From: Carettochelys insculpta | Taxonomy: Eukaryota; Chordata; Testudines; Carettochelyidae | DNA: 64,000 bases | Assembly (NCBI RefSeq): GCF_033958435.1 | Contig: NC_134138.1 | Location: forward strand, 183,266,798 to 183,330,797 | Direction of reading: 5' to 3' | In this document: piece after piece, positions 22,563 to 34,650 of the stretch | How the letters are laid out: each line of letters starts with the position of its first letter | Numbering within the stretch: the stretch's first letter is position 1 | Made by a program: the position numbers and the translations under genes | Notes under the pieces: model-generated | Told to the model about the DNA's origin: nothing | Database searches by the model: none | The model's input: the letters and a program-made list of their open reading frames with translations, nothing else

Positions 22563-25076
22563 TTCCATGTGATTTTGGCTCAAACACCATTTGAACATAG
22601 GGATTTGAACATTAAGTGAGGAACGGTGGGTCATATTTGGCCAAGGTGAAGTCTTGAACATCACACTTAGGCAAAGCTCCCGCTGCAGTGCTCAAATTAA
22701 CAGCAGTCACATTTCATATTAGTGAATAAGCTGTATCTGGACTAGGTTTTGGACTCAAAATTAGGTAGGCTTGCCTGCTCTTCTGCAAAAAAATCATGAA
22801 GGATGCTAAACAGATTAAACCCACTACCACACACATACATACACAGAATTCATGGCAGTAGCAGAATCCTTTTTCTAAGCACTAGCAGCCTTGTCAGAAG
22901 GTGCTGTGTACAGTCGTGGCTACCTCTCTACCTAAGATCAAAATTGTAGGGATCTAGTTTTAGTAAACCTCAGTTCCCATTTAATGATTGGGTTCTACTT
23001 TTGTAGGACAAAGCAGAGTTGTTTAAAACTGTGTATCCCTTGACTTATAGTCAGAGGTGCATATATTTGAGGATTGCTGTGAAGAGTGTTGTATGTTTTC
23101 ATAAACAATCTTTGTGTGTGTTTGGAGAGTTTTCGAAGAAAATGACGCTACTCCAATGACTCATATGCTTGGCACTATCAAGGCAATTGTCAGATGGGAC
23201 TTCAGATACCAGAAGATCCTGGGGCCAGATCCTGCAAGTGTAAGCACAAGAGTTATAGGACTGGACATCTGAGGTTTATGAGGGCTTTATAGGCTCCTAC
23301 ACGTTCAACTACATAAAGACTTTTAGCAACATAAAAGCTTTCCTTTCTTCCAGCATGTAGATAGTTAGTTGAAGTCCATTTACTCACAGAACTTCCTGTG
23401 ATTTCTCTCACAGTAAGCAGAAGTAACAATATTAGTACTGTCCTTCCTTCAGTGACTACCGTAAGTGTGGCAAAAATATGCCTCAGGGCATCTTCACTGG
23501 TATCTGAGTGTCAAAATATTGGTGAGAGAAAACACTTAAAAAGGGAGCAAAGGGAAATTCTGTGTGAGTACAAGGGAACAGATACATTGCAGTTAATGGA
23601 CCAGATCCTAAGATGGCGTAAATCAGCATTATTCTATTCATATCAAAGGAGCCACAACAATTTATTCTGAGGATCTAGCACTTAATTCTTTCCATAGTTT
23701 GGCACACTGCTGAGAAAAAAAGATACTTTAGAAAGCCTTGAACTAAAGTAAGATTTTATGGTATCTTATTTATGTATTCAGTTCTTAGAAAAAGGGAGAA
23801 AAATGGGCTTCAAAGAGCAGAAACAACACATTTATTTGTAAACATGATTTGATAATGTGAAATAGTTTGCACTACAAAACAAAATTCAGCTTAACACTAC
23901 ATCATCCATTTTATCTGAAGTGCACTTCAAATCACTATTTCTCTCAGGAAGCTGACTGATTCTCTTGAATTAAAAATGGATTACATGGTAGCAATCCTTT
24001 CCACAAATACGAGTTCTAGCCCTACGATCCACTTTGTTCACTTAGCTTTCAAAGCACTCTTCTTTCGATATGTATTTAGAAAGTTACTAGTCCAGAATCT
24101 CAATATGTCTTTACAACATGAGCAGAGTGCTAGGTCTGGTGCCAGGAATGCAATACAAGAAAAAGAAATCAGCAGAAGATCTGAAAAGAGCAAATACAAC
24201 AAAACACACAAAACAAAGACGCAAATGAACCAAAAACACAAAGCTTCAAAAACGAGCAACTGCAATATGGTTGCATTTCAACTCGGTTACGTAATAACTT
24301 TTTGTGTTCCCAGAAGGTAATATACAGTTGTGAAGTTCAAATGTAGAAAAAGGATGCTGTTTCTTAAAGTGGAAACAAAGTGACAGGCTAGTTATAAGGC
24401 CAGGGCTGTTTCCGATACTTTGGGAAAAATATGGACATTATTTTCTGAACGTCAGTTTGAGTTAGTTTTATTTAGTTCTAGGAATAAAAGGGCATTGCCT
24501 CGCTCCACCGATGCACACAACAAACTTTAGAACCTTCCCATGCAAAGTTTACTTTAGTTGTAAATTATATGCTTGGAAACGGAGGCATGGCATTTCTTCT
24601 GTGGCTGAAGACCTGCCAAATCAGCTTGTATAGAAGAAGTGGCTTTTATTTAATCTTTTGCTTGGAATTTATTATTGGCCAGAGCCTTTCACCCTTATTC
24701 AGAATAGTAATACCTTACTCCATCAGTAGATCTACTGTAAATAATTAGATCAAGGTTGATAAAATCCAGCCCTTTTTTGAATCATCATCTGAGCCAAAAA
24801 TTTGGTTTAAGATCTGAATTTTCATACTAGTGAAATGAAATTGAGGTCAGAGCCACTCAAGAGATATGGAGCAGTCCCTAGCACACAGACCCATATCCAA
24901 ACTCTTTCCAAACTTTGGCACATGGTGTTCAGATATGTAGCTCTGGTTTGGATACATTGAATAAAGAGCCTCATTGAACAAAATCACAAAAGACCAGTAT
25001 CACTCATTCATGTTTTGACTCTCAACTGAGTTTGGAAAATACTTTTTACATAACTGGGAAAACGCAACAGTCAAAA
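22563..25076. other. 3' flank of the SUGCT exon, no recognised element
   Basis: AT-rich. Contains no coding exon I can support. Part could belong to a longer 3' untranslated region if more distal polyadenylation signals are used (TTTATT motifs also occur at about 24650-24675 and 23830). Confidence 0.4.
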
Positions 25077-25082
25077 TTTATT
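25077..25082 (-). terminator. Candidate polyadenylation signal for SUGCT
   Basis: TTTATT on the plus strand is AATAAA on the minus strand, about 600 bases past the stop codon. It is the nearest AATAAA I saw downstream of the stop. Use in vivo is not shown. Confidence 0.35.
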
Positions 25083-25677
25083 TCTGCTACACGCTCTGAG
25101 ATTGCCATAGCAATACAATGTAATGTAAAGCAAATATTTACATAACTAAACATGGGAATAGAAGTCAGTTTTGCAATAGGCACTTCAGTGATGGTTTAAA
25201 TTAGAGATTAACAAAGAGCTCATGTGCTCAGAATTCTGCTTAAAATCAATCAAGGGGCCATCAATTTGCTCACAGCTTTGATTTCATGCTAAACTGTTTC
25301 AAAAAGTAGCTTATGTGCAAGTGTTTCAAGGATCTGCTTCTTTTCAAATACTCTGTCTTTCAGGGGACAAACATTTGGGTAATTACCGTGCTTCAGATAA
25401 GACTTACACTCCCCAGACAAAAATATAAGAAATGATTAGCCGCACAGGATTCGGTAATCAGATATTTACCCTCCTCCTCCCCCAAAACATTTCTTTCACG
25501 CAGTAAATACCAGATTGCTTTTGTTAATATGGCAGGGTTAGATTCATTCCAAATGCAATGAAGAAAATTAAGGATTAAACTATGTCTCCTCTTTTGAAGT
25601 TCCTTGGGAGACCTGAAGGGATGCAAAAGGAGAACAAGTACTATGAATTCAGCGTGACGGACTAGAGTTAAAGCTCT

Positions 25678-25841
25678 TCAGTTAACTTCATGTTGAACAA
25701 CGGCACCAGTCCTGAGCAGATCCTCGATGGCACTGTCATCATACCCCAGTGTACCCTTCAGTATCTCCACCGTGTGCTGTCCAGCAAGAGGGGGAGGCCT
25801 GGGCTTTGATACACTGAATTCACTGTATCTGACAGCTGGTC
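25678..25841 (-). CDS. SUGCT: SUGCT terminal coding exon (succinyl-CoA:glutarate-CoA transferase C-terminus)
   Basis: Partial CDS: only the last exon lies here. After a splice acceptor (25842 onward), two bases finish a glycine codon, then 53 codons run to TGA at 25680-25678. The peptide starts PAVRYSEF, has a proline-rich turn (KPRPPPLAGQHT) and ends with LGYDDSAIEDLLRTGAVVQH plus EVN. The order PAVRYS, RPPPL-GQHT, IL, YDD-AI, LL and V-QHE matches the C-terminus of vertebrate SUGCT as I remember it. The pattern GQHT followed about 10 residues later by a YDD-I-LL segment is typical of CoA-transferase family III (CaiB/BaiF). The enzyme moves CoA from succinyl-CoA to glutarate in mitochondria. 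Codons are intact, unlike every repeat ORF around it. The penultimate exon was not found, so it probably lies beyond 64000 or escaped my reading. Confidence 0.88.
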
Positions 25842-25860
25842 CTGTGAAAGAGGAGACGCA
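25842..25860 (-). promoter_or_regulatory. SUGCT: Splice acceptor of the SUGCT last exon
   Basis: Minus strand reads a CTCCTCTTTCACAG tract immediately before the exon: a pyrimidine run ending CAG. It fixes the exon start at 25841 and gives phase 1. Confidence 0.85.
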
Positions 25861-27239
25861 GAGAGAAATGATATGAATGAATGATGGTACTTTCTAGTAT
25901 TTCACGCTGTGTTGGAACTTTTTGGGTTGGCCTTTATCCAACAAATATTATATTTGAAAATAAGTTTACCTTTAAAACACATATCTGCACTTACTGAACA
26001 AATGCTACATTTAAAGAACATATCATTAATCTAGTTTTATGTAATTCATACAAATATAACATTAATTCACCAAGGGGTCAGCCCAGTTGCCCATGACTGA
26101 CTGCAAAGAGAGCCTCTCCACTGATTTTAATAGGAGAGGTTCCAGAGCACTTGTACTTGAAGTGTCATCATTCTAAGGTAACTGGATAACTTTGAAAGCT
26201 GGCAACAGTAAACCAGGCCTTTCACATCTCCGCTCTGTTCAGTCACTGCTCTTACTATTGGTTGGTGCCCTCTGTGAAGTAAAAGGGTGTTCGCAATTTA
26301 GTTCATCATGGCCCAGTGCCCAATGACACCTGGCACACTTACTGGCAGTCTCAGCACAGAGACCACTACTGAAGAGACATGGAGAATAAATAACATTCTC
26401 CCTCTGGAACTTGAGTTGAGGTATATTTGTAGAGAAATGTACAATGTCATTTTTACTGCTGTATCTGTTCTATAGAGTTATGTGGGTTGCAAAAATTCTA
26501 GACCAGACAATCCCAAACTTTTCTTCACTACAAAATTCAACAACATTTTTCAAGGATGACTTCCCTAATAACTTCCTCTATTCACAGTTATAGCCTTTTT
26601 TATGTCAGTGTAACAGCTAACAAGCTGTATCTTGCATCATTAGCACTCTGTTACTCTACATATAATAGTAATGTCTCCATTTAGATACATAAAGACAAGC
26701 ACATGGTAATTTATAACCCCAAATTTGGTTTGTTTGACTTCATTCTGAAAGGAACATTTGGATGAGGAAGAGGAAAGACAGTGACACTCATTTATGAAAA
26801 CTCTTATAAACCAGTAATTCGACCCTCTTTTTATAGTGACTTTCTCCTTCACTCTTTTGAGCAGAAAGAGCTTGTTCTTAGGCGTTCTAAGTCCAAAATC
26901 TTAATGAAGGGTGAGGGATTGGAAATTGGCATGATGATGCCTTTCTGCCAACTCTTAGGGCTGGCTGGGGTCTGAACAAGCTCCCGTACACGGTATAGTG
27001 GTTACAGGGCTGCTCTAACTTGCGCTATATGAACTGTTCCCTAAGGACTGCTCCAACTGTCCAAGCTTGCCAGTTCTGTCACCTTTCACTTCCAACATGC
27101 CGCATGCTTGTCTCTGCTGTACTCCAACATGCACCTTTACGGAAGAGAATGAAGTCATGGCCATAAAGCCAAGACACTCTGATCAGCTCAGCCATAACAC
27201 TTCCTTTTCATCCGCTAAGCAGATTGAGCTAAGTACATC
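25861..27239 (-). other. Intron sequence (SUGCT), nothing recognised
   Basis: AT-rich. If the exon call is right, this is the 3' end of the last SUGCT intron. No second exon seen. Confidence 0.5.
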
Positions 27240-27456
27240 ATTGTAAAGCATTTTCTCCAGCCCTTCAAATCAAGTTGTGGGCCTTTTCTGCACCCTACCC
27301 AAATGTTCACTGAAGAACTGTATGTAGAATTCTAGTACTGGTCTCACCAATACTGCAAGGAGACGTAAAAATCAACTCCCTACTCTTACTTATTACTCCC
27401 ATATTTATACACCCACAGATAACCCATGGAGCACACGTTGAGTTGTTTCACCACCA

Positions 27457-27595
27457 ATGTTCTCTGTAAGCTAAGCACTTAGGTGGCCACACAGGAAATA
27501 TTCAGGTGCTGCCCTGCTGATTAACAGAGCTTCCACAACCACCCATGGTTGGCAGAATGTGTTTCTACTAGTGGTGCACGTCCTTTTTAGTCTCC
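27457..27595 (-). mobile_element. Decayed copy of the 161-bp hAT MITE, inside CR1
   Basis: CTCTGTAAGCTAAGCACTTA, ATTCAGGTGCTGCCCTGCTG and GTTTCTACTAGTGGTGCACG correspond in order to the reverse complement of the intact element at 60956-61116. Ends are eroded. Confidence 0.65.
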
Positions 27596-27815
27596 CTGCT
27601 TTCCAGGATACAGTCACCTGTTTGTGGTTCTCAGATGTATGATATATCATTTGGTTGCATTAAAGGCATTTTATTTACCACACTTTACAACTGACCCATA
27701 TTCACCATTATTTCATACTCTCCAACTATTGTGTCATCCACAAATGTTGCCAGCAACGATTTTCCATTTACTACCAGATCATTGATTAAAACAAAACAAA
27801 ACAAAACTGACTAGA

Positions 27816-27872
27816 ATAGAATAGAATCACATATAGTACTGAATAGAATAGAATAGAATCACAAATAGTACT
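27816..27872 (+). repeat. Two-copy tandem repeat (about 30 bp)
   Basis: AGAATAGAATAGAATCACA plus TATAGTACTGA is followed directly by a second GAATAGAATAGAATCACAAA and TAGTACTGA. It lies within CR1, next to an (AAAAC)n tract at about 27789. Confidence 0.85.
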
Positions 27873-28451
27873 GACTCCCATGGAACCCTACTAAAAGCAT
27901 CCACATTCAATGATGATTCCACTGACTACTAATTTTGAGATCTGTTGGCTAGCCAGTTCTTAATCCATTAATCCATTTTAATTTTAATCTGAATCATATT
28001 AAACCATTTAATTTAATTTTCACCTGAATCTGTGCTACTAAATCATATATTTTACATTATATTATTTCTATGTCCTTACCCTTTCAATGACATTTGAAAT
28101 TGCATAGAAGAACTGAATCAGATATGTTTGACATGACAATTTCCACAAAGCCATGTTGACTAACATTAATTATATTCCTTTAATTCTTTACCAATGGAAT
28201 CCTGCATTGGTTTTTTCATTATTTGCCCAGGGCTGTCAGACTAACGAGCTTGCAGTTACATGGTTCATCTTGTTTGCCTTTTTAAATACTGGATCAATGC
28301 TAGCACTATTGAAGTCTTCTGGAATTTCCTAGTATTCCAAAGTTTATTAAAATTAACACCAGCAGACCAGACAACTCCACAGCCAGCACTTTGAATTCAT
28401 GACTCCAAATTTTCTGGTCCAGCTGATTTAAAACGTGCTAATCCCTAGTAG

Positions 28452-28788
28452 CAAGTCTAGTGCCTGAGAGGTCTGGAGAGAGGAGCACCAAAGGAAGCAG
28501 TTGCCCCCTTGGCCTACTGTTTCAAAGTGGCTCAGAGCTCTGGCAACCAATGCTGCTGCTTTGGCAGTGGTGGTGGCTGGAGCTCTGGGCCCCTTTGAAG
28601 TGCTGTGGCACTGGTGCTGTACCACTGCATGTGGCTGTGAGGGTGTGTGGGAGGGGAGTGGGGGGGCAGTGCCATGGTCTGGATAGTGCTGAGGGTAGAA
28701 TGCCCTAGGGCTCAGCCCTCCTGGGGCATGGAGCCGTGTTCCCCTCCCACCTTTCCCCAGGGTCTGTGGCAGCTCTCAGCCCTGGTAT
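28452..28788. mobile_element. Non-autonomous hAT-like element inserted in CR1 (337 bp)
   Basis: Flanked by CTAGTAG at 28445-28451 and 28789-28795; with one mismatch it extends to 8 bp, the hAT target size. CR1 sequence resumes in register on the far side (AGTAGATGCTGCTTAACATT). The termini (CAAGTCTAGTGCC and inverted ACCAGGGCTGAGAGCTGCC) are only weakly similar. The GC-rich interior has no real ORF; relatives at 18000-18330. Confidence 0.7.
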
Positions 28789-29345
28789 CTAGTAGATGCT
28801 GCTTAACATTCTCTACAGGACTCGAAAATACTTCATCATGCTCAGGCGCTAGGGGTATATTATCTTGCTTCTGGCAAAATATAGAACAGAAATATTTAAT
28901 TCAATGCTTCTGCCTTTTCTGACTCATTATTTTACCCTTATCATCTAGTCATTAGCCTATATAGTTGTTAGAATTTTTCTTGCTGCACCAAACACACATT
29001 AAAAACTCCACCTTGTTGTGCTAAACCTGGTAGCCTTTTTTTTGTGGTGGCTTTAGCTTCCCTTATCACTTTTTACACTTCATTACTTCTACTGTATATT
29101 GATTGCAGTCTGCTTCTTCTTTTCTCCATTTGTTATGGTAACTAATTGTCACCTTCCCTTCTCTACTGAACCAGGGTGGACCTTAACCTATAGTTATCCT
29201 TCTTGATTGTGTAACTGTGGCTTTTGTGGCATCTACCAGTTTCCTTAAAAAACTCCTAATTTTTTTCTAGATTTTTCTTCCAAGTCCATTTTGTTCATAA
29301 GGTTCCTGAGCCTTTGGAAGCACCAAGCATATGTGTTACTGGATG

Positions 29346-30863
29346 AGACTGTCCTCTGCCCATACTGAATGTAAAATTCCAGTCCAAAGATTAGTTCATT
29401 TTAGCCCTCAAAATGAAGTCCAAAATAGAACTACCTCATACTGCGAGCAAAACGTTTTGTATTAGAAAATGATCATGATAAGTTTGGGAAAATCTTATGC
29501 TGGCTCAAGCTCTTCCTGGCCTTATGGTACATCAAAACCATATTCACAAGCAACTATGCTAATGTAAACGTCCAAATATGGGAAAGGAATGCCCATTAAG
29601 GTGACACATTGCTCTTAATTGTGATAAACTGCAAAAGATGAAAGATACTTTATGGAAGAGAAGACTGATTATATGTGTGGGCATAAAAGATAATCAGAGA
29701 GAACCCAAGGTGATATTAATCTAATACACTTGATCAGAGAGAAAAGTATATTGCATGCCTATGTCTGTTCTTAATTTCTTACAGGTTCCAGAAGTTAACC
29801 AAATGATCAATCCTTAAATAAGTCTTTGCGTTTCAGTAAGTACATAATTGTTTGCATGCAAGTATACCCCTCTTCAAATCCATCCCTACAGCCTTTCTAG
29901 CCCCACATAAATCACACATTTTCCCCTTCCATTTTATCAGCTCTCATCCATAAACACAGCAAATACAAAATGTTCTGATACGTATAGCAGGAAAAACTAC
30001 TGAAGAGTCTAAGTATAGTTCTCCTCTTAAAAGCGATTCTAAAAATGACATTCGGGGTCCATATTCATTGTCTCTTCACGTCTTCCAGCAGGACATTTTG
30101 TGCAGTGTGTTGTTGGATCACAGCTGAGCCCACCCCCACCCAAAAAAAAGAGAGAGAAAGAGAGAGAAAATGTAACATTTATTCACTGACTTCTAGGGAA
30201 AATGTACTCAGTTAACAAGACGTTAAACTTTTATCCTGCCTTCCAACCTTGCAAATTGAATTTGGAACTGAAAGTCAACCAGAGTTCTTTCCTTCCTGTG
30301 CATCAACACTAGCAAAAAAATATTCTACACACAAATCTTTGGTGATGGCCACACCTATTTAAAAACCATAGCCAGCAATGGGTGTGCAGAGAGGTTGTTG
30401 AGTGGCCCTGAAATAGGAATGTAACTGTCCTACTGAATTAACTGAAGACAGAATAGCACCTGGCTCAGTTCTGCAGAATGTTCACCAAAAGACAGGCAAA
30501 GATTCCAGCAGAACTCGTCCTGCCACACCGTTTCAGTCAGAAACTTGCCTAATTTCCTACAGCATGTCTGGTGGAGTTTTGTAGAAGCTGGAAATTCCAG
30601 AGTCTGCAGCTCTGGAGAATACTGGCCAGGTGGACTGTCTTGAGGCAATGGACCCCAGTGCTTGCAGGCTTCCAGTTGCAGATCTGGGCTCCAGATGGGG
30701 TCTATAGGACATACCAGAGATCCTGACAGCACAGAGAATCCCAGCCAGAGAGGAGTAGGGGCAGCCAAGGGTCTCCATGGGAGGTGAGGCAGATGATTGT
30801 TTCATTTTTAAAAATAATCATACCAAAACTGATTGATTTTTCTTCCCAATTTTCTCATTACCA
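29346..30863. other. Unassigned intronic stretch
   Basis: Holds a purine simple repeat at about 30143-30171 (AAAGAGAGAGAAAGAGAG). No named element. Open frames at 30430-30805 on the minus strand have no recognisable domain. Confidence 0.45.
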
Positions 30864-30902
30864 TACCCCTTCCAAAAGGAAGGGGCTAGTCTAGATGTAG
30901 CC
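30864..30902. mobile_element. Terminal remnant of a palindromic MITE
   Basis: CCCCTTCCAAAAGGAAGGGG followed by CTAGTCTAGATGTAGCC is the terminal hairpin and end of a family B-like element (compare GCCCCTTTCGAAAGAGGC at 5647-5664). The other end was not found. Confidence 0.5.
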
Positions 30903-31739
30903 TTACTGTTTGGTATGCTATTAATTGTAATCTCATTTCATTTCTATATTATTCTAAGTTTAGCTACATTCATTCATAGGGGCTACTTCAAATCTATCAC
31001 AAAGTATCCCCCATTCTTTCCTCATGTAAAATTCCACTTTAGAGTCAGTTACAGGTAGATAAAGGCTATGTAATCAGGCTTTAGCAATCCCAGACTCCTA
31101 ATGGACATCACACCCAACCCTTCAAAGAACCAGATTCTAGGAATCAGACAGTCAAAAGCTATGCAATTAAACACAGCTCATCTCTGTGGTAATGAGTACT
31201 ACCCCAGGAGGCACAAAGAGATTAATGGCCCTGATCAAGGCTATCCAATGGATGGTGTGGGGGTGGGTTGCTGTGCCCCTGCTTTGCCCAGATGCAGTAA
31301 TATGGGCTCTGGATTGGTGTCCAAAGGAGACCTGCAAGAAGAACGGGAACCCTGACTGCCAGCTCCTTGCTCTTACATCTATACACTATATCTGAATGCA
31401 ATCTTGTGTAATTAATGAGCAAGACCATGTGAAGAAAATAATAAAATAAACAAGAGTTGCTTAAATTAGATTTTTTTCTCTTAAAGTTCAGATTTAACTG
31501 CCACATTTTCTGCCTCAAGTAAACAAAAACTATTTCTTTTACTACATCTGTAATTTTACACTGCAGTGGTTTTATTTTGACTTCTTTGGCACATTGCTAA
31601 GATACACACTGAGATACTGCTTAATTTTCAAGGCTTAATAATGCAACAGTTACTCAAGCTTTATATCAGTTAAAATTATGATAGCTACAGTACTAAGCTG
31701 TGTCACAGTCCTTCCCAGTACTTGAACTCAACATCACCA

Positions 31740-32530
31740 TAATAAATTTTATTTATTTGGCGCCTATCTGCCATAGAATTCCAGGCGCCAAACAAAGCAA
31801 TAAAGTTAAGACATATCAAGCACATTAAAACTAAGATAAAAACAGATAAAAACACTGAAGCATCATCATGCCATACGAAGGGCCTTACAGAATTAAAATT
31901 AAATGCCTATTCAAAAAAGGTTAAATATGTGGCACGCCAATGTGGCATGCCTTGGAAATTGTCATAGGGCACTTTTGAGATGAAGGTCTGCAGACGCAAA
32001 GACAAGAACTGTCCAAGTCTCAGCTTGAGCACCAAAAGCCCCAATTACCTGTAATAGTGCAAGCCATGAAAGATAAAACCCTTTGCAATTCTCTGAGTTG
32101 GTACACTACATAGGCTGCTGGAATTTTAGCAAGATCATTCTAACTAAATTAGACTATTAATACCTTAAAATATAGGTATGAGAAGTTAAAGTTAGACCCT
32201 TAAATTGAAATCAGAGATAACAAGTAAAGTACTAAGTAGTTAATAAATGGAATCACCTTTGCTTCTTCCAATACATAACCATGCAATAGTATTTTGCACC
32301 AGCCTCAGGCAACATATCAGAGTTTTTTCTGTAGCCCAGGATACACAATTGAACCTCAATTGCACATGGACTAGCATAACTCAAACCCAGATTGTCACAA
32401 CATCAAACTATGTACAAGAAGGGTACAATAGCAAGCATAATAGATATTCAGCCCTGGTGTGGGCTACAGTCCGACAATATTTTTAAAGATGGTAAAAATC
32501 AGCCTTGATTGCATTTCAGTACCTAACATC
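31740..32530. repeat. Possible old interspersed repeat with a GGCGCC hairpin
   Basis: TTTGGCGCCT (31756-31765) and AGGCGCCAAA (31783-31792) form a perfect 10-bp stem with a 17-nt loop, followed by roughly 700 bases that feel repeat-like (TGCACCAGCCTCAGGCAACA at about 32298) but that I cannot name. Confidence 0.4.
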
Positions 32531-32795
32531 AGCCCATAATCAGGATAAATTACATAAATAACTTTGTGTAGTATTGATCATCAAAACCAACAGGCTTGAG
32601 GAAGACCACACAAAATTCCTTCACAAAACTGCAACACCATGACACTAGTCAGGAAAGCAGATCTCTTCTGTCCAATCCCCCTAATGTCAGGTTTTAGAAT
32701 CTTGCACTATGACAAATAACTTAATAGTTCAACAAATAACCCACCTTGGAAGATGGGTCACACTAACTCCTACCCAGAACATAAGAGGAATGAGA

Positions 32796-32949
32796 GGCTA
32801 TGTCTACACAGCAAAGACTACTCCGCATCTTTGAAATGCATCCATTATTTTGAATAGTGGTGTATTATTTCGGCATCTCTGTACTCCTTGTTTGCATAGT
32901 GCAAATTGTGTATCATACTTTGAATTTAGGATGCCGTGCAGATGCAGCC
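32796..32949. mobile_element. Harbinger-like MITE (154 bp)
   Basis: Starts GGCTATGTCTACACAGC and ends GTGCAGATGCAGCC, with a perfect AGA target duplication (32793-32795, 32950-32952). The interior has TATTTTGAATA and ATACTTTGAAT blocks like those of family C. Non-coding. Confidence 0.8.
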
Positions 32950-33488
32950 AGAGTGTCGCTGAGGCAAAGCAAATCAGTGACGGGGAAAGCCAAGCTCAGC
33001 AAAATGTTTAAGCTGGGGTTCATGATTGTTTATTATTATTTAACTGAGCAATAAGGACAAATGCAAAAGAGAGGGAAAGTCCAGACCATTATGCTAAGTG
33101 TGTGCAGAGAGCAAGAACTCTCCCTGCTTCAGAGGATGATAAAGGATACTGCAAGATCATCCAAGATCACATTACCAAGTACTCAAAAAGCACAGCCACC
33201 CCAACACAATCACAGTCATTATCATGTTATTCTTCAAGATGTTCCTCAATTCAGTTCTCTTCACAGGACAGTGAGCCAACTCTGGTTGGTGGGGCCATCT
33301 GTTTGGCCCACCAGGCTCTGCCATCCTGCTTTCCACTAAGGACACTGTTATAAGGATGGTCCCACCAGCCAGTTCCAGCTCACTGAGGGTTCTAGACCCT
33401 TACTCTCTACTGGTCCCAGCTGCCCCATTCCCAAGTTTCTCCACACCCAGGCTGTCACCTACCAGCTCAGAGGATGCTCTGCAGTCAG

Positions 33489-33958
33489 GGGTTATATCTA
33501 CACTAGAGAGTTTTGTCACCATTACTGGCATTTTGTCAACAAAACCCATGGAGTGTCCACATTCCCAAGGCGTTCCATCGGCAGTAAATTGACAGAGCAT
33601 GGCACTTCTGTCAACAGCCTTCTGCCATGCCCCGCCCGCATGAGGCAGAAAGCCTGTCGACAGAGATCAGTCAACAGAAAGTCAGTCTGGGCATTCAGGG
33701 GACTGAGGGTGGAGGGGTGGGGAGCCTTCTGTCAACAATCAGGGCTTACAGGACACCGGACAACCCTGTCTGCTGTGCTTCTGGTCAGCCATTCTGTGGA
33801 GAGAGCAGCCGGGCAGTCTGACCACACTCTGTCAACAAAGGAGACGAGTCTTTTGATCCACTTTGCGATCTGGCTGTAATCTGTTGACAAAAGTTTTGTT
33901 GGAAGATATCTTCCAGTAGTAACTTCTGTCGACAGATTGCTCCAGTGTAGACATAGGC
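33489..33958. mobile_element. Harbinger-like MITE, family F (about 470 bp)
   Basis: Left GGTTATATCTACACTAG, right inverted CTATGTCTACACTGGAG. Inside, TTTGTCAACAAA, CTGTCGACAG and CTGTTGACAAA blocks recur in inverted positions: the same architecture as families A to D but built on GTCGAC instead of TTCGAA. Exact ends and target duplication uncertain. Confidence 0.7.
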
Positions 33959-34650
33959 AGGGTGAGTAAAAGGGCTGTGCAGTAAGGGAACACAGGGTCT
34001 AGATCCACCAGGAGCCCAGGGCAAGATGGGGCCGGGAAGTGAGGCCACCCTTACAATGGCATCCCAGGACAGAGTAGTAATGCACAGCTGCTACCAAGCA
34101 GTCCAAAGAGAAGGCCTTTTCTGACAGTAGTTCCAGCACTCCTTGACCAGATGGACCTATTTGTTCCCAGCTGCAGAGCATCTCCAGCTAGCAGGTGCTG
34201 GCCTGGGCAAAGGAGGTGGGATGGGGAAGGGGGCCAAGATGTGGGCCACAACATACTGATGATGCAGCTGGTACTGACACTGCCAGGGGCAGAGCCATAA
34301 CAAAGAGGTGGGGCCATACTTGGTCAAAGCTGGAGCCAATGGCAGGGCTGTCCTTACAGCAGAGTCCCCTTCTGGGAGCAAGAGCCACATACTGGCAGGA
34401 GGAGGCAGGGGTAGGACAGGCTTTGAGGGAAGTCACCGCCTACTGACATATTCTCCCACCTACCACACTGCTCTCCTCTTCCTCCCATCTCTGCACTTCA
34501 GGCAACACTAATGAGGCTCCTGTCTCCTGAACCTACTTCCCCGCCCTCTCTCCAACATCACAACCAACAATCCTGATAACCCAAATCAGAATGGGGGACA
34601 TATTGCTCACTCAGATCATCAGGATTTTCAGTTAATTGGAATTCAATACA
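33959..34650. other. GC-rich block, possible Tigger-like right end
   Basis: GC-rich sequence without a real ORF. The end ATCAGGATTTTCAGTTAATT followed by GGAATTCAATACAGTA looks like a Tigger/pogo-type terminus; a matching left end was not identified. Confidence 0.25.

Larger units (their letters stand above)
27240..29345 (-). mobile_element. Long decayed CR1 LINE
   Basis: The longest CR1 here, on the minus strand. From high to low coordinates: linker upstream of RT (KNFLSVYIG-like, about 28990), RT start (block equivalent to SAGPD, about 28425), a VNPVFKK-like segment (about 28280), a segment around 28150 with antisense ACAAAGCCATGTTGAC, a WLANRSQN-like block (about 27945), FVDDT-like catalytic remnant (about 27740) and the CR1 3' segment with antisense GGTCTCACCAATACTGCAAG (about 27340). 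Many stops and indels. It was itself a target: a hAT-like element splits it at 28452-28788 and a smaller one sits at 27457-27595. Same strand as the SUGCT exon. Confidence 0.85.

Noticed and set aside
24038..24320. Overlapping open frames of 75 and 114 codons downstream of SUGCT
   Set aside because: Lys/Asn-rich or cysteine-rich AT-driven translations without domain features; probably chance.
30060..30130. Possible additional short exon on the minus strand (AG-flanked open segment)
   Set aside because: A short open reading with an acceptor-like CAG but no recognisable match to SUGCT and a stop soon after; too little to support.
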